Assembly (NCBI GenBank): GCA_021648685.1
Contig: JAKISI010000003.1
Location: forward strand, 1 to 64,000
DNA length: 64,000 nucleotides
DNA from: Candidatus Polarisedimenticolaceae bacterium
GTDB lineage: Bacteria > Pseudomonadota > Gammaproteobacteria > Chromatiales > Chromatiaceae
Direction: 5' to 3'
The notes under the pieces: model-generated
What the model was told of the DNA's origin: nothing
Database searches by the model: none
Seen by the model: only the letters and a program-made list of their open reading frames with translations
Part shown: positions 51,257 to 59,851 of the stretch, piece by piece
Layout of the letters: the number at the start of each line of letters is the position of its first letter
How positions within the stretch are numbered: the first letter of the stretch is position 1
Made by a program: the position numbers and the translations under genes

Positions 51257-53089
51257 ATGTACGGATTCTGTGGATGGACTGGCTCAGAGCAGTGGAATAC
51301 AACGGCTGCGGTAGAAGCTGTCAGTCAAACCCTGGGTTGGGAAGGCAAGCAGGTAATATCTGATTTTGCTGGTGTCGCTGCTCAGTTTGTCTTGTGTAAA
51401 GAGCTCTATTCTATTGAGGTCTGGAACCAGGATGGGGTGGCGGCCATTGTGTTGGGTTCGCCTGAGTGGAGCAGTGAGCCGTATGCAGAGATAGTCCGTG
51501 GGCAAGGGCAGGCAGCCGCTTTTGCGAAAGGCTATCAAGAGATGGGGCCTAATATCCTGAAGCAGATTCACGGCCCTTTTGCTGTAGCAGTCACCGTTGA
51601 AGATAAGGTGTTTTTGGCGGTAGACCGCCTTGGTATTCATGCGCTGAGCTACGGTTTAAAAGATGGCATATTCGCATTTGGTTCCTCACCCCGAAGTGTG
51701 GCGGCACATCCAGCCTTTGGCTTGGATCTGAATCCCCAGGCAATATTTCACTTCTTTTTCTTTTCGGATGTCCCCAGTCCAGGTTCTATCTACCCGGATG
51801 TTGAGAAGTTGCAGCCAGCCCAATATGTAGAGTATTCCAATGGTCGCCTGCATCGGGATTTTTACTGGGATATAAAATATGTCGATGCAGGTGCGCCTCA
51901 ATTTGAAGAGTTAAAGGGCCGTTTTCATGAGACGCTTGAAAATGCAGTGCGCCGCAGTTATGACGGGGCGCCAGCCGCCGCTTTTTTGAGTGGCGGCACA
52001 GATAGCTCCACGGTAACGGGTGTGCTGGCCCGTGTTGCGGGAGAGTCGGTACATACCTATTCGATGGGTTTCTCTGTCGATGGGTTTGATGAGATGGAGT
52101 ATGCCAGAATAGCGGTCAAGCATTTTGGAGCAACTCCCCACGAGTTCTATGTGACACCAGAGGATGTGCTGAATACGCTGCCTGTTCTTGCCAGTGCCTA
52201 TGATGAACCTTTTGGCAATGAATCGGCCGTCTCTTCTTATCTGTGTGCCAGTTATGCAAAGAGAGATGGTGTAAAGGTGTTGCTGGCGGGGGATGGCGGT
52301 GATGAGGTTTTTGGCGGTAATGAGCGTTATTCAAAGCAGATGGTTTTTGAGCATTATGCCCGGATACCTGAATTCTTCTCTAAAAACATATTAGAGCCAG
52401 TTATTTTTGGCTTTCCTGGTGGCGGGGCGTTATGGCCTGTTCGAAAGGCGCGCAGCTACATTGAACAGGCGCATGTTCCGCTGCCAGATCGGCTGGAGAG
52501 CTATAACCATCTGTGTCGAACATCACTTGACTCTATTTTTGAACCGGAATTTCTGGATAAGATCAATCAGGATCAACCGATTGCGATGTTGCGAGAGAGC
52601 TATAATCGTGCGCAATCTGAACATCCTGTAAACCGGATGTTGCACTTGGATATGAAATTCACCTTGGCTGACAATGATCTGCGTAAGGTCTCCCGCACCT
52701 GTGAGGCAGCAGGTATTGAGGTGCGTTATCCATTGCTGGATGAGGCCTTGGTTGAATTTGCAGCTGAGCTGCCGCCAGACTACAAGGTGCGTGGTTCACA
52801 CTTGCGCTGGTTTTATAAGGAGGCGCTGAAAGGTTTTCTGCCCAAGGAGATCATTGAGAAGCAAAAGCATGGTTTTGGGCTGCCGTTTGGCGAATGGGCG
52901 CTTTCTCATCCATCTTTAAATGCTGAGGTGGAGAGGTTAACCCAGGACTTTATGGCACGCGGGATTATTCGCCCAGAGTATCTTTCAGAGGTAAAGCGTC
53001 GTCATGCTGAGGAGCATGCCACATTCTATGGCACTATGTTATGGCGGATTGCCATGTTGGAAGCGTGGATGCAGGCCCATGGTTATTAG
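51257..53089 (+). CDS. Asparagine synthase-like amidotransferase with degenerate glutaminase domain
   Basis: This 610-residue protein has a strong GGGAGG ribosome-binding site. The second residue is Tyr instead of Cys (MYGFCGWTG), and the glutaminase motif RGPD is missing, so glutamine hydrolysis by the usual route is not expected. The synthetase domain is intact: SGGTDSS (245-251) and LLAGDGGDEVFGGNERY. It could use free ammonia, take ammonia or an amine from a partner, or adenylate a substrate for another nucleophile. It converges on the PLP decarboxylase and is part of the second XrtA segment. Confidence 0.87.
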   Translation: MYGFCGWTGSEQWNTTAAVEAVSQTLGWEGKQVISDFAGVAAQFVLCKELYSIEVWNQDGVAAIVLGSPEWSSEPYAEIVRGQGQAAAFAKGYQEMGPNILKQIHGPFAVAVTVEDKVFLAVDRLGIHALSYGLKDGIFAFGSSPRSVAAHPAFGLDLNPQAIFHFFFFSDVPSPGSIYPDVEKLQPAQYVEYSNGRLHRDFYWDIKYVDAGAPQFEELKGRFHETLENAVRRSYDGAPAAAFLSGGTDSSTVTGVLARVAGESVHTYSMGFSVDGFDEMEYARIAVKHFGATPHEFYVTPEDVLNTLPVLASAYDEPFGNESAVSSYLCASYAKRDGVKVLLAGDGGDEVFGGNERYSKQMVFEHYARIPEFFSKNILEPVIFGFPGGGALWPVRKARSYIEQAHVPLPDRLESYNHLCRTSLDSIFEPEFLDKINQDQPIAMLRESYNRAQSEHPVNRMLHLDMKFTLADNDLRKVSRTCEAAGIEVRYPLLDEALVEFAAELPPDYKVRGSHLRWFYKEALKGFLPKEIIEKQKHGFGLPFGEWALSHPSLNAEVERLTQDFMARGIIRPEYLSEVKRRHAEEHATFYGTMLWRIAMLEAWMQAHGY

Positions 53090-53098
53090 CTGCTGACC

Positions 53099-54343
53099 TT
53101 AAACAATTAACTCCATACAGGATGGGTGGCTGAGAAAATGCTCCGGGCTGGCGGTATAACCGTAGGCGCCTGATTGGTAGATGGCTACTAAATCACCAAT
53201 TCCCGCCTGAGGTAGCTCCATCTTGTTCGCCAGTATATCCAGTGGAGTACAGAGCAGGCCAACAACATTGACCATTTCCAGTATCGTGGACTCCATTTTG
53301 TTTGCGATTGTGACGGGATAGTTTTTGCGTATTATCTGCCCAAAATTGCCTGATGCGGCCAGGTGGTGGTGCAGTCCGCCATCTGTGATCAGGAATTTCT
53401 CTCCGCGTGACTCTTTTATATCAATGATTTTGCAGATGTAGATTCCAGCTTCTCCTACAAGGTAGCGTCCCAGCTCGGTAACAATTTCTGCTTCGGGAAG
53501 TTCCGCTTTCAGTGAAGGCAGCAGCTTGTTCAGATTTTCTCCAATGGGTGCCAGATCAAGCCGCTTCTCTCCGGGAAAGTAGGGGATGCCCAATCCCCCA
53601 CCGATGTTGAGAGATTGTACTGTGTCTGGAGCCTGTTCACTGAGTCGGATCGCCAGGTTAAAGGTTTTTTCATGTGCTTCCATGATGGCTTCCGGGTTAA
53701 GGTTTTGCGAACCCCAGAAGATGTGGAAGCCAAAGAATTTCAGCCCCAGTTGGCCTAGCTCTTTCAGCATGGCTGGAACGCGTTCTGCATCGACGCCAAA
53801 CTGTTTTGGGCCGCCGCCCATTTTCATGCCGGAGGATTTGAGGTCGTAGTCCGGGTTTACCCGTACTGCTACGCGAGGGGCAATGCCCAGCACTTCGCCA
53901 ACCTGGGCAGTTCGGCGCATTTCACCCTCTGACTCGAGGTTGATGGTGATGCCTGCAGCGATGGCTTGGCGCAGTTCTTTATCCGTTTTTCCAGGGCCTG
54001 CTACGCTGATTTTGGTGGCGGGCATGGTGGTATCTAATGCTGTTTTCATCTCTCCTGCAGAGGCCAAGTCAAATCCATCTACCAGTCCTGCCAGGTGTTG
54101 CACAATGGCGGGCATAGGGTTGGCCTTGATGGCGTAATGAATATGAATCTCTTCTGGTAGTGAGTGCCGAAGGTTTTCTACACGTTCGGTAATCAGTTTT
54201 CTGTCGTAGGCGTAAAAAGGAGTTTGCCCCGCACGCTCTGCTAGCTGTGTGATAGGAACGCCGCCAATATACAGCTCTCCATCCATGATTGGGAACTGAT
54301 TCATTGGCGCATGTATCGGCCTTTTTTTCACTTTTGATTCCAT
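53099..54343 (-). CDS. PLP-dependent decarboxylase, exosortase A-associated (fold III)
   Basis: This 414-residue enzyme belongs to the diaminopimelate/ornithine decarboxylase group (TIGR03099-type). PLP binds Lys73 in IHYAIKANP. Other motifs are FDLASAGEMKTAL, FGFHIFWGSQ, NIGGGLGIPYF and ELGRYLVGEAG, and the substrate-side segment is LLCTPLDILANKM. It probably decarboxylates an amino acid, perhaps one bound to the carrier protein, as BtrK does in butirosin synthesis. It lies 3 bases downstream of the acyl ligase on the same strand and is cotranscribed with it. Confidence 0.9.
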   Translation of the reverse strand: MESKVKKRPIHAPMNQFPIMDGELYIGGVPITQLAERAGQTPFYAYDRKLITERVENLRHSLPEEIHIHYAIKANPMPAIVQHLAGLVDGFDLASAGEMKTALDTTMPATKISVAGPGKTDKELRQAIAAGITINLESEGEMRRTAQVGEVLGIAPRVAVRVNPDYDLKSSGMKMGGGPKQFGVDAERVPAMLKELGQLGLKFFGFHIFWGSQNLNPEAIMEAHEKTFNLAIRLSEQAPDTVQSLNIGGGLGIPYFPGEKRLDLAPIGENLNKLLPSLKAELPEAEIVTELGRYLVGEAGIYICKIIDIKESRGEKFLITDGGLHHHLAASGNFGQIIRKNYPVTIANKMESTILEMVNVVGLLCTPLDILANKMELPQAGIGDLVAIYQSGAYGYTASPEHFLSHPSCMELIV

Positions 54344-54346
54344 AAG

Positions 54347-55921
54347 TTAACTGAAGATATCTTGGTATTTTGAGGCTAATAGCTTTCGGTCAATTTTACC
54401 ATTTGGGTTTCTTGGCAGGCTGTCGGCATGTTCAATGGCGTGTGGCACCATGAAGTTGGGCAGCTCTTTTTTGCAGTGGGTGATGATGGCGTCGTTATTC
54501 AGAGGAGTCTCTGATGTGACGATAACCAAGATGCCCTGGCCTAGTGTGGGGTGAGGGATGCCAAGTGCAACAGCCTCGCTGACCAACTTGCTGGAGTAGA
54601 TCGCTTCTTCAATTTCGGTGGGGCTGATGCGATAGCCAGAGGTTTTTATCATGTCATCTTTGCGTCCGACAAAATAGAGAAATCCCTCTTCGTCCATTTT
54701 TACCCGGTCACCTGACCAGACGGCAATCTCTGGCATTGTGAGTGCGTTGTCCTGACCAGGGGTCGGTTTAAATATTTTTGCGGTTTTCTCCGGGGCATTC
54801 CAGTATCCCAGTGAGACCAGTGAGCCACGATGCACCAGTTCGCCAGGCTCGCCGGGCAAGCAGTGGCTGCCATCTTCGCGAACGACCATCACCTCGACGT
54901 TGGGGATCGCTTTGCCCATGGAGTCGGGGCGGTTGTCGATCTCCTCTGGTGGCAGGTAGGTTGAGCGAAAGGCTTCGGTCAGGCCGTACATGAGGTAGAA
55001 CTGGCTGTTGGGCAGGGCAGTGCGCAGGCTGTTGAGTGTCGCCTTGGGCATGGCACCACCGGAGTTTGTCATGTAGCGCAGCGATTTCACAGCCTCTTCT
55101 GGCCATTCAAGTTGGGTCAGCTGATTCCAGAGGGGCGGGACTGCCGCCAACCCGGTAATCTGGTGGTGCGCGACGGCTTTGACAACATCTCGTGGTAACA
55201 GGTAGTCCATCAGCACAACTGAAGCGCCTACTGAGAAGGCTGTCGTGAGTTGGCTGAGTCCATAATCAAAACTGAAAGGAAGAACGGCCAGTAACTTGTC
55301 TTCTGGCTTGTTTTCAAGATATTGGGCGACACTTTTGGCTCCCGCAACCATGTTTCTGTGTGAGAGTACAACGCCTTTGGGACTTCCAGTGCTGCCGGAA
55401 GTGTATAGGATGGCTGCCATATCATTGTCGATGCGGCGGTGATATTTGCAGTTTGTTGAGCTCTCGGTCAGTTGATCCCAGTTGAGAGTCTCTATGGCAT
55501 GCAGTTTCTGTATGGATGCCCTTTTGTTGTCAACCAGGATGATGGCTCTGAGGTCATGGCAGCCTGCAAGTGCATCGCTTAACAGCCTGAGTCGATCTGA
55601 TGAGGTGACCAGGATGCGGACATTGCAGTCTTTCAGGATGTAGCTCACCTGATTGGGTTTAAGTAGTGGGTTGACTGGAACAAATACACCGCCTGCCTTG
55701 GCTGCTCCAAAGATGCTACATACAGTCTCGGGGAGCTTTGGGAGATAGGTGGCTATTCGCTCGGATGGTTGCAATCCCAATGCGATAAACCCAGCGGCTG
55801 TTTGGCTGACATGCAAGGTGAGTTCAGAGTAGGTGAATGTTGCTTTCTTGTAAATGAGCGCCGGTGCATGTGGAGTACTGGCAGCCTGTTTTTCAATAAA
55901 ATAATGAATCAACCCTGACAT
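54347..55921 (-). CDS. AMP-forming acyl-CoA/ACP ligase, exosortase A-associated
   Basis: This 524-residue ANL-superfamily enzyme (TIGR03098-type) has the P-loop TSGSTGSPKG (174-183), LMYGLTEAFRSTYL, SGDRVKMDEEGFLYFVGRKDDMIKTSGYRISPTEIEE and the C-terminal catalytic Lys region NPNGKIDRKLL. It should activate a carboxylic or amino acid as adenylate and load it on the carrier protein or CoA. It is upstream of and coupled to the PLP decarboxylase. Its promoter lies in the AT-rich region beyond 55921. Confidence 0.9.
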   Translation of the reverse strand: MSGLIHYFIEKQAASTPHAPALIYKKATFTYSELTLHVSQTAAGFIALGLQPSERIATYLPKLPETVCSIFGAAKAGGVFVPVNPLLKPNQVSYILKDCNVRILVTSSDRLRLLSDALAGCHDLRAIILVDNKRASIQKLHAIETLNWDQLTESSTNCKYHRRIDNDMAAILYTSGSTGSPKGVVLSHRNMVAGAKSVAQYLENKPEDKLLAVLPFSFDYGLSQLTTAFSVGASVVLMDYLLPRDVVKAVAHHQITGLAAVPPLWNQLTQLEWPEEAVKSLRYMTNSGGAMPKATLNSLRTALPNSQFYLMYGLTEAFRSTYLPPEEIDNRPDSMGKAIPNVEVMVVREDGSHCLPGEPGELVHRGSLVSLGYWNAPEKTAKIFKPTPGQDNALTMPEIAVWSGDRVKMDEEGFLYFVGRKDDMIKTSGYRISPTEIEEAIYSSKLVSEAVALGIPHPTLGQGILVIVTSETPLNNDAIITHCKKELPNFMVPHAIEHADSLPRNPNGKIDRKLLASKYQDIFS

Positions 55922-56174
55922 AATTTATGAGCTCTTGATGGTTGTATGTGGTTTTTATGTGTGTAACAGGTTCAATAGCAGATTAGAGGAGAGATGTTCC
56001 CGTGATTCAATAAGCTGTGCCCTTCAACATATAAGGTGCAACGGAATTATAGCAGTCATTACTGATTATCCTAAGGAGATTGATGTGGGATGCTCACTGT
56101 ATAAAACTGGTTTTGTCAGTCAAGGCTCAGGGAGTCATTTGCGGGTGTTGGGTGGTGTCTTAGGCGTGTTCGAT
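55922..56174. other. Spacer without a recognisable gene
   Basis: The stretch between the acyl ligase start and the second palindromic element has a short + strand open frame with no protein-like features and no family that I recognise. It probably holds the promoter of the minus-strand acyl ligase operon. Confidence 0.4.
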
Positions 56175-56338
56175 CCAGGAGGCTGTCCGAGAATAGAAGA
56201 TCTACTGTAGAACAGCCATTTCGGCCAGATTTTCCGATCAAGCTCGTTAAATATGGCCTATATTCGTCTCATTTGATCGAAAAATCTGACTCAAAATGGC
56301 TGCTCCTCGCTACGATCTCTATTCTCGGGCAGCCTCCT
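56175..56338. mobile_element. 164-bp palindromic MITE-like element, copy 2
   Basis: It has the same ends as copy 1 (28145-28311): CCAGGAGGCTGTCCGAGAAT on the left, and CTATTCTCGGGCAGCCTCCT on the right with one mismatch. The centre GTTAAATATGGCCTATATTC is also shared. The arms (56211-56245 pairing with 56266-56301) differ from copy 1 but remain complementary to each other. The right arm supplies the last 15 codons and stop of the VanZ protein gene on the minus strand. Confidence 0.8.
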
Positions 56339-58690
56339 ATAAAGTTCCCATTTGTTGCGTTGATTTGCCAGAAACATCCAAACAGGAAGCTGTGCTAAAG
56401 CAATGATTCCCATAAGCGTTATTTGAGCAATTGCGTACCGGATAAACAGATTAATGCCGTCTGACATGTGCAGGCGGTCTGTGCTTAAAAGGAATTGAAG
56501 TGCTGAAAAAGTAGTTCCATATTTCTGGATGGCAGACTCTGTGCCTAAATAAAGAGCCAAATAGGCGGGTAAGATAGAAAACAATGCAATAATAATGCTT
56601 AAAACTCTACTGGGAAAGAATTTTGCAAATGAAGCAGAAAGTAATGATGCCGCTGTACCTAGAATGATTATCCAGATTGCAATAAGCATGCTGGATAGCC
56701 AGCTGCCTTGGTATAGCATGAGCTCTGTCAGGTTATCTGTAGATGCCTGTTCAGCTACTACCCAGTGAGAAAGTGGTAAAAGTAGAAATGCAGTAATAAG
56801 CCATCGCATCCCCCCTCTATTTCTTACTGAATAAAATGGTGATAGTGAGATCCATATTGCAGCAGCGCAGCTTAATAGCAAAGAAATAGCTCCAAATAGT
56901 GCTATGAATCGTGATAAAAGTTCCCACTCCCAAGGCCAATGCAGGATAGGGTATCCAAGAATGTCATGAATGCTTTCTATTGGAACTGCAATCCTTATAA
57001 AAAGGTACATCAAGCTTGCATGACATATGATTAACAGAGGGAATGTTATTATTTTTCTCTTCTCTTTTCCCTCCCCCATAAGCCAGCGCCCCAGGTAGGC
57101 AGGTATTCCCAGTCCCCAGTAGAACGCAACAGACAAGGATGTTAAACCAAGTAATTGGCTGCCACCTGAAAAAAGCTCTCGAATATTATACGGAATACCA
57201 GTTGACGTTAATGCAATGGTTCCAGTGATTATCATGCCTGCCATGCCTAAGAACATTGCTATGAATGGCTGGGTTAGCGTGTGTTTTTTCAGGGGTGTGG
57301 TTTCATGGTTGCTGTTGGGTTGAGATTGATATGCTTCTTTATGTTGTTTTCTCATTGAGTTAGCAACTATGGATGCCCCCCAATACCCTAATAATACTCC
57401 CAGTATTTTTAGCATTAAGTCGGTTATATCGGCATGTTTCCCGGGAATAAGCAGCTGTCCAGACTCTATCATTAACCCTGCAAATGCTCCGGCAACAAGG
57501 GTTAATAGCCTAATTGATTGAGGTGATATGCCTGCTTTATTGGTGTGAAATATAATAACGGACAATATTCCGTATGGCATAAAAAATAAGATTTTATGGA
57601 ACACTTCAGTAATTGCACGAAATTCAGTTCCATAATAGTAAGCGTGAAAAGGAACTTGCTTCAGAGTGGAGACGGCCTCTAGTATGTAGGTTCTGTCAGT
57701 ATTAAAATTGTAGGGGTACCAAAAAACAATCCCGAGAATAGTGGTCCAGACTGTAAATAGAATGCCTGCAATTAATAGAGGATGAGTGTCAATGCGCTCA
57801 CTTTGAAGGGGGTTTTTTGTTGCGCTCTGTGTCCAGTGTTTTTTTGATATGCGCCATAAAATAGCACCAATTGTGGCGCCTATTGCTGCTGTTATTAAAT
57901 CGGTAACATCTGCTGTGCGGCTGTATACGAATAGCTGCATGATCTCCAAAAGCAAAGCTGCGCTTAGGGTTAATCCCCATGCGTTAAGAGTTGATCTCTT
58001 GGTTGTAGCTAATAGGAGAAAGGATATGGGCGCCCAGATGATGCCGTCGACTGTTAAGTGATAGAGGTTTTCCACCCAATTGCTGCTTAGTGAAGAGAAT
58101 GGTATTAGGATTATCCTGCCTTCGCGCCATGAGCGATAAATTTCTACAGGGCTGATTGTAAGATCCAGAGGTAGCAGGTTATAGCCATAGATTACTGCAA
58201 GATATAGCAATAACAGCCGTTGCGAAATTGAGGATAATGAGTGGTTATCTTGCCACTGTGATAGCCATAATAAGAAACGTTCTCCTAGAAACCACCAAAT
58301 AAAAACCCCAATTATTGCTCCTATACCCTCGGCCGCGATGTCGTTCTGAGACACTGTGCGCTGTGGGAAGTAGAGTTGGATAAACTCAATTCCTGTACTT
58401 AGGATTAGGCATAGCGCTACTACTATTAATGAGCTAAGAAGGCGCCTTCTTGAGCCATGTTTAAGCCAAAGATAGCCGTTAAAAAGAAATGCAAGAGGAA
58501 TAAACAGCAGTATGTTCGCAACCCAATCTGCCCGTGAGTGAATACCCAGGTCTAGATAAGATATATTGCGGAATGTTTCCAGAGCTTGGTCGAATGGCAG
58601 CATCTGGAACTCTAAAGGAACTAGGCTGCCATAGATGACAAAAGTCAGGTAGAGCAATAGGCATTTTAGAGTGGTGCTTTTATGAACCAT
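56291..58690 (-). CDS. Multi-VanZ-domain integral membrane protein
   Basis: This 799-residue polytopic membrane protein is built from at least three VanZ-like units: about 10-145 (YGSLVPLEFQ, NILLFIPLAFLF, TGIEFIQLYFPQRTVSQNDIAAEGIGAIIG), 165-285 (LPLDLTISPVE, LLEIMQLFVYSRTADVTDLITAAIGATIG) and 310-440 (FHKILFFMPYGIL, IESGQLLIPGKHADITDLMLKILGVLLG). The remaining 350 residues are further membrane helices without a recognised domain. The last 15 residues and stop come from the palindromic element. The role is unknown; VanZ-like proteins are common in exosortase loci. Confidence 0.85.
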   Translation of the reverse strand: MVHKSTTLKCLLLYLTFVIYGSLVPLEFQMLPFDQALETFRNISYLDLGIHSRADWVANILLFIPLAFLFNGYLWLKHGSRRRLLSSLIVVALCLILSTGIEFIQLYFPQRTVSQNDIAAEGIGAIIGVFIWWFLGERFLLWLSQWQDNHSLSSISQRLLLLYLAVIYGYNLLPLDLTISPVEIYRSWREGRIILIPFSSLSSNWVENLYHLTVDGIIWAPISFLLLATTKRSTLNAWGLTLSAALLLEIMQLFVYSRTADVTDLITAAIGATIGAILWRISKKHWTQSATKNPLQSERIDTHPLLIAGILFTVWTTILGIVFWYPYNFNTDRTYILEAVSTLKQVPFHAYYYGTEFRAITEVFHKILFFMPYGILSVIIFHTNKAGISPQSIRLLTLVAGAFAGLMIESGQLLIPGKHADITDLMLKILGVLLGYWGASIVANSMRKQHKEAYQSQPNSNHETTPLKKHTLTQPFIAMFLGMAGMIITGTIALTSTGIPYNIRELFSGGSQLLGLTSLSVAFYWGLGIPAYLGRWLMGEGKEKRKIITFPLLIICHASLMYLFIRIAVPIESIHDILGYPILHWPWEWELLSRFIALFGAISLLLSCAAAIWISLSPFYSVRNRGGMRWLITAFLLLPLSHWVVAEQASTDNLTELMLYQGSWLSSMLIAIWIIILGTAASLLSASFAKFFPSRVLSIIIALFSILPAYLALYLGTESAIQKYGTTFSALQFLLSTDRLHMSDGINLFIRYAIAQITLMGIIALAQLPVWMFLANQRNKWELYRRLPENRDRSEEQPF

Positions 58691-58787
58691 GAGGCTCTGT
58701 TCTGGGTTCGTATGTTTTACTTGGTTAGTGATCGACTCAGTTTAAGGTATTAACAATATGGGTAGGGTATAGCGCTAAACCTGCACC

Positions 58788-59660
58788 CTACCGCTCCCGC
58801 CGCGAAAACATCAAGTTGGTTATCTGCTCGGAGACTATGCCGATCAAAAAGACCAGTAGTGAGGTGGTCAATAAGAGGGCGCTCATGTTGGTAAAACGCC
58901 CTTGCGTGATGTAGTTGTGCGCATAAAGCCCGATGCCCGAGAGAAAGGTAAAGATGCTAATCGGCAGAAATAGCTTTAATGGCGAGTAGAGTGAACCAAC
59001 CTTAAAGATAATCAGAAGAAATCGCATGCCATCTTTTATGGGGCGAATGTGACTCTTTTTGCTATGGCGTGGTTCGGCGTCTATTGGTGCATACTCCACG
59101 GTATAAGCGGAGCGGAAAAAAGACATGGTAATGGTTGTCGGGTAGGAGAAACCATTGGGCAGCAGATGTAGAAATGATTTGAATTTGTCGGCTTTGACCA
59201 CTCGAAACCCTGAGGTCAGATCCAGAATGGTGTGGCCTGTCATCCAGCTTGCGAGCTTGTTATATAGGCGGTTGGCGATGGATCGCCCAATGCTGGCCTG
59301 GGAGCCTTTTGTCCGTGCGCCAACTACCATATCCAAATTGTTTTTATTAAACTGCTGGAGGAGCAGCGCGATATCCTTCGGCTGGTGTTGCCCATCGGCA
59401 TCCATAAAGATGAAGACATCACTTGTGGCAATGCGAGCCCCTGATTTTACCGCGCCACCATTACCCAGGCTGTAGGGCAGGTTTAGTATTTTGACCCCGG
59501 GAATCTCATCCCCTAATTGTGCTGTATCGTCTGTAGAGCCATCATTGACTACGATGATCTCTGCCTCTGGGTGACGGTTCTGTAGCTCAGGTAGAAGCGC
59601 CCGGAGTGAGTGAGCCTCATTTTTAGCCGGGATAATGATGCTTATTTTCTGATTTGTCAT
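58788..59660 (-). CDS. GT2-family glycosyltransferase (polyprenyl-phosphate sugar synthase-like)
   Basis: This membrane-anchored GT-A enzyme shows ISIIIPAKNEAHSLRALL at the N-terminus, VVNDGSTDDTA and FMDADGQHQP (the DxD metal site), and RSIANRLYNKLASWMTGHTILDLTSGFRV. Two C-terminal helices anchor it (LKLFLPISIFTFLSGIGLYA and LLLTTSLLVFLIGIVSEQI). It resembles dolichol-phosphate mannosyltransferase-type enzymes, which load a sugar on a polyprenyl phosphate. The start at 59660 (MTNQKISI) is preferred over the ATG at 59684. Confidence 0.9.
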   Translation of the reverse strand: MTNQKISIIIPAKNEAHSLRALLPELQNRHPEAEIIVVNDGSTDDTAQLGDEIPGVKILNLPYSLGNGGAVKSGARIATSDVFIFMDADGQHQPKDIALLLQQFNKNNLDMVVGARTKGSQASIGRSIANRLYNKLASWMTGHTILDLTSGFRVVKADKFKSFLHLLPNGFSYPTTITMSFFRSAYTVEYAPIDAEPRHSKKSHIRPIKDGMRFLLIIFKVGSLYSPLKLFLPISIFTFLSGIGLYAHNYITQGRFTNMSALLLTTSLLVFLIGIVSEQITNLMFSRRER

Positions 59661-59749
59661 TGTGCCCGCTGTGGTTGCGCCCATGTTCGCGCACCATTGT
59701 AGAGCTCTTTAACACACTAAGATAGTATAGGTTTCAATGCCTGTCGGGC

Positions 59750-59782
59750 AAAAAACAGAGGGGCTACTAAGTAGCCCCTCTG
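59750..59782 (-). terminator. Rho-independent terminator of the octaheme cytochrome gene
   Basis: A perfect 12-bp hairpin (59756-59767 with 59771-59782, CAGAGGGGCTAC/GTAGCCCCTCTG) has a 3-base loop. In the minus direction it is followed by TTTTTT. It lies about 70 bases after the cytochrome stop. Confidence 0.88.
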
Positions 59783-59851
59783 CTCATTACTTCTTTTGCT
59801 TCTGAAAACAGTAACCGATGGTATAGCGGACTCGGTTAGCTGTTTGGAGTT

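Noticed and set aside
55935-56210. 91-codon + strand ORF
   Set aside because: It runs into the palindromic element and has no family-like sequence.
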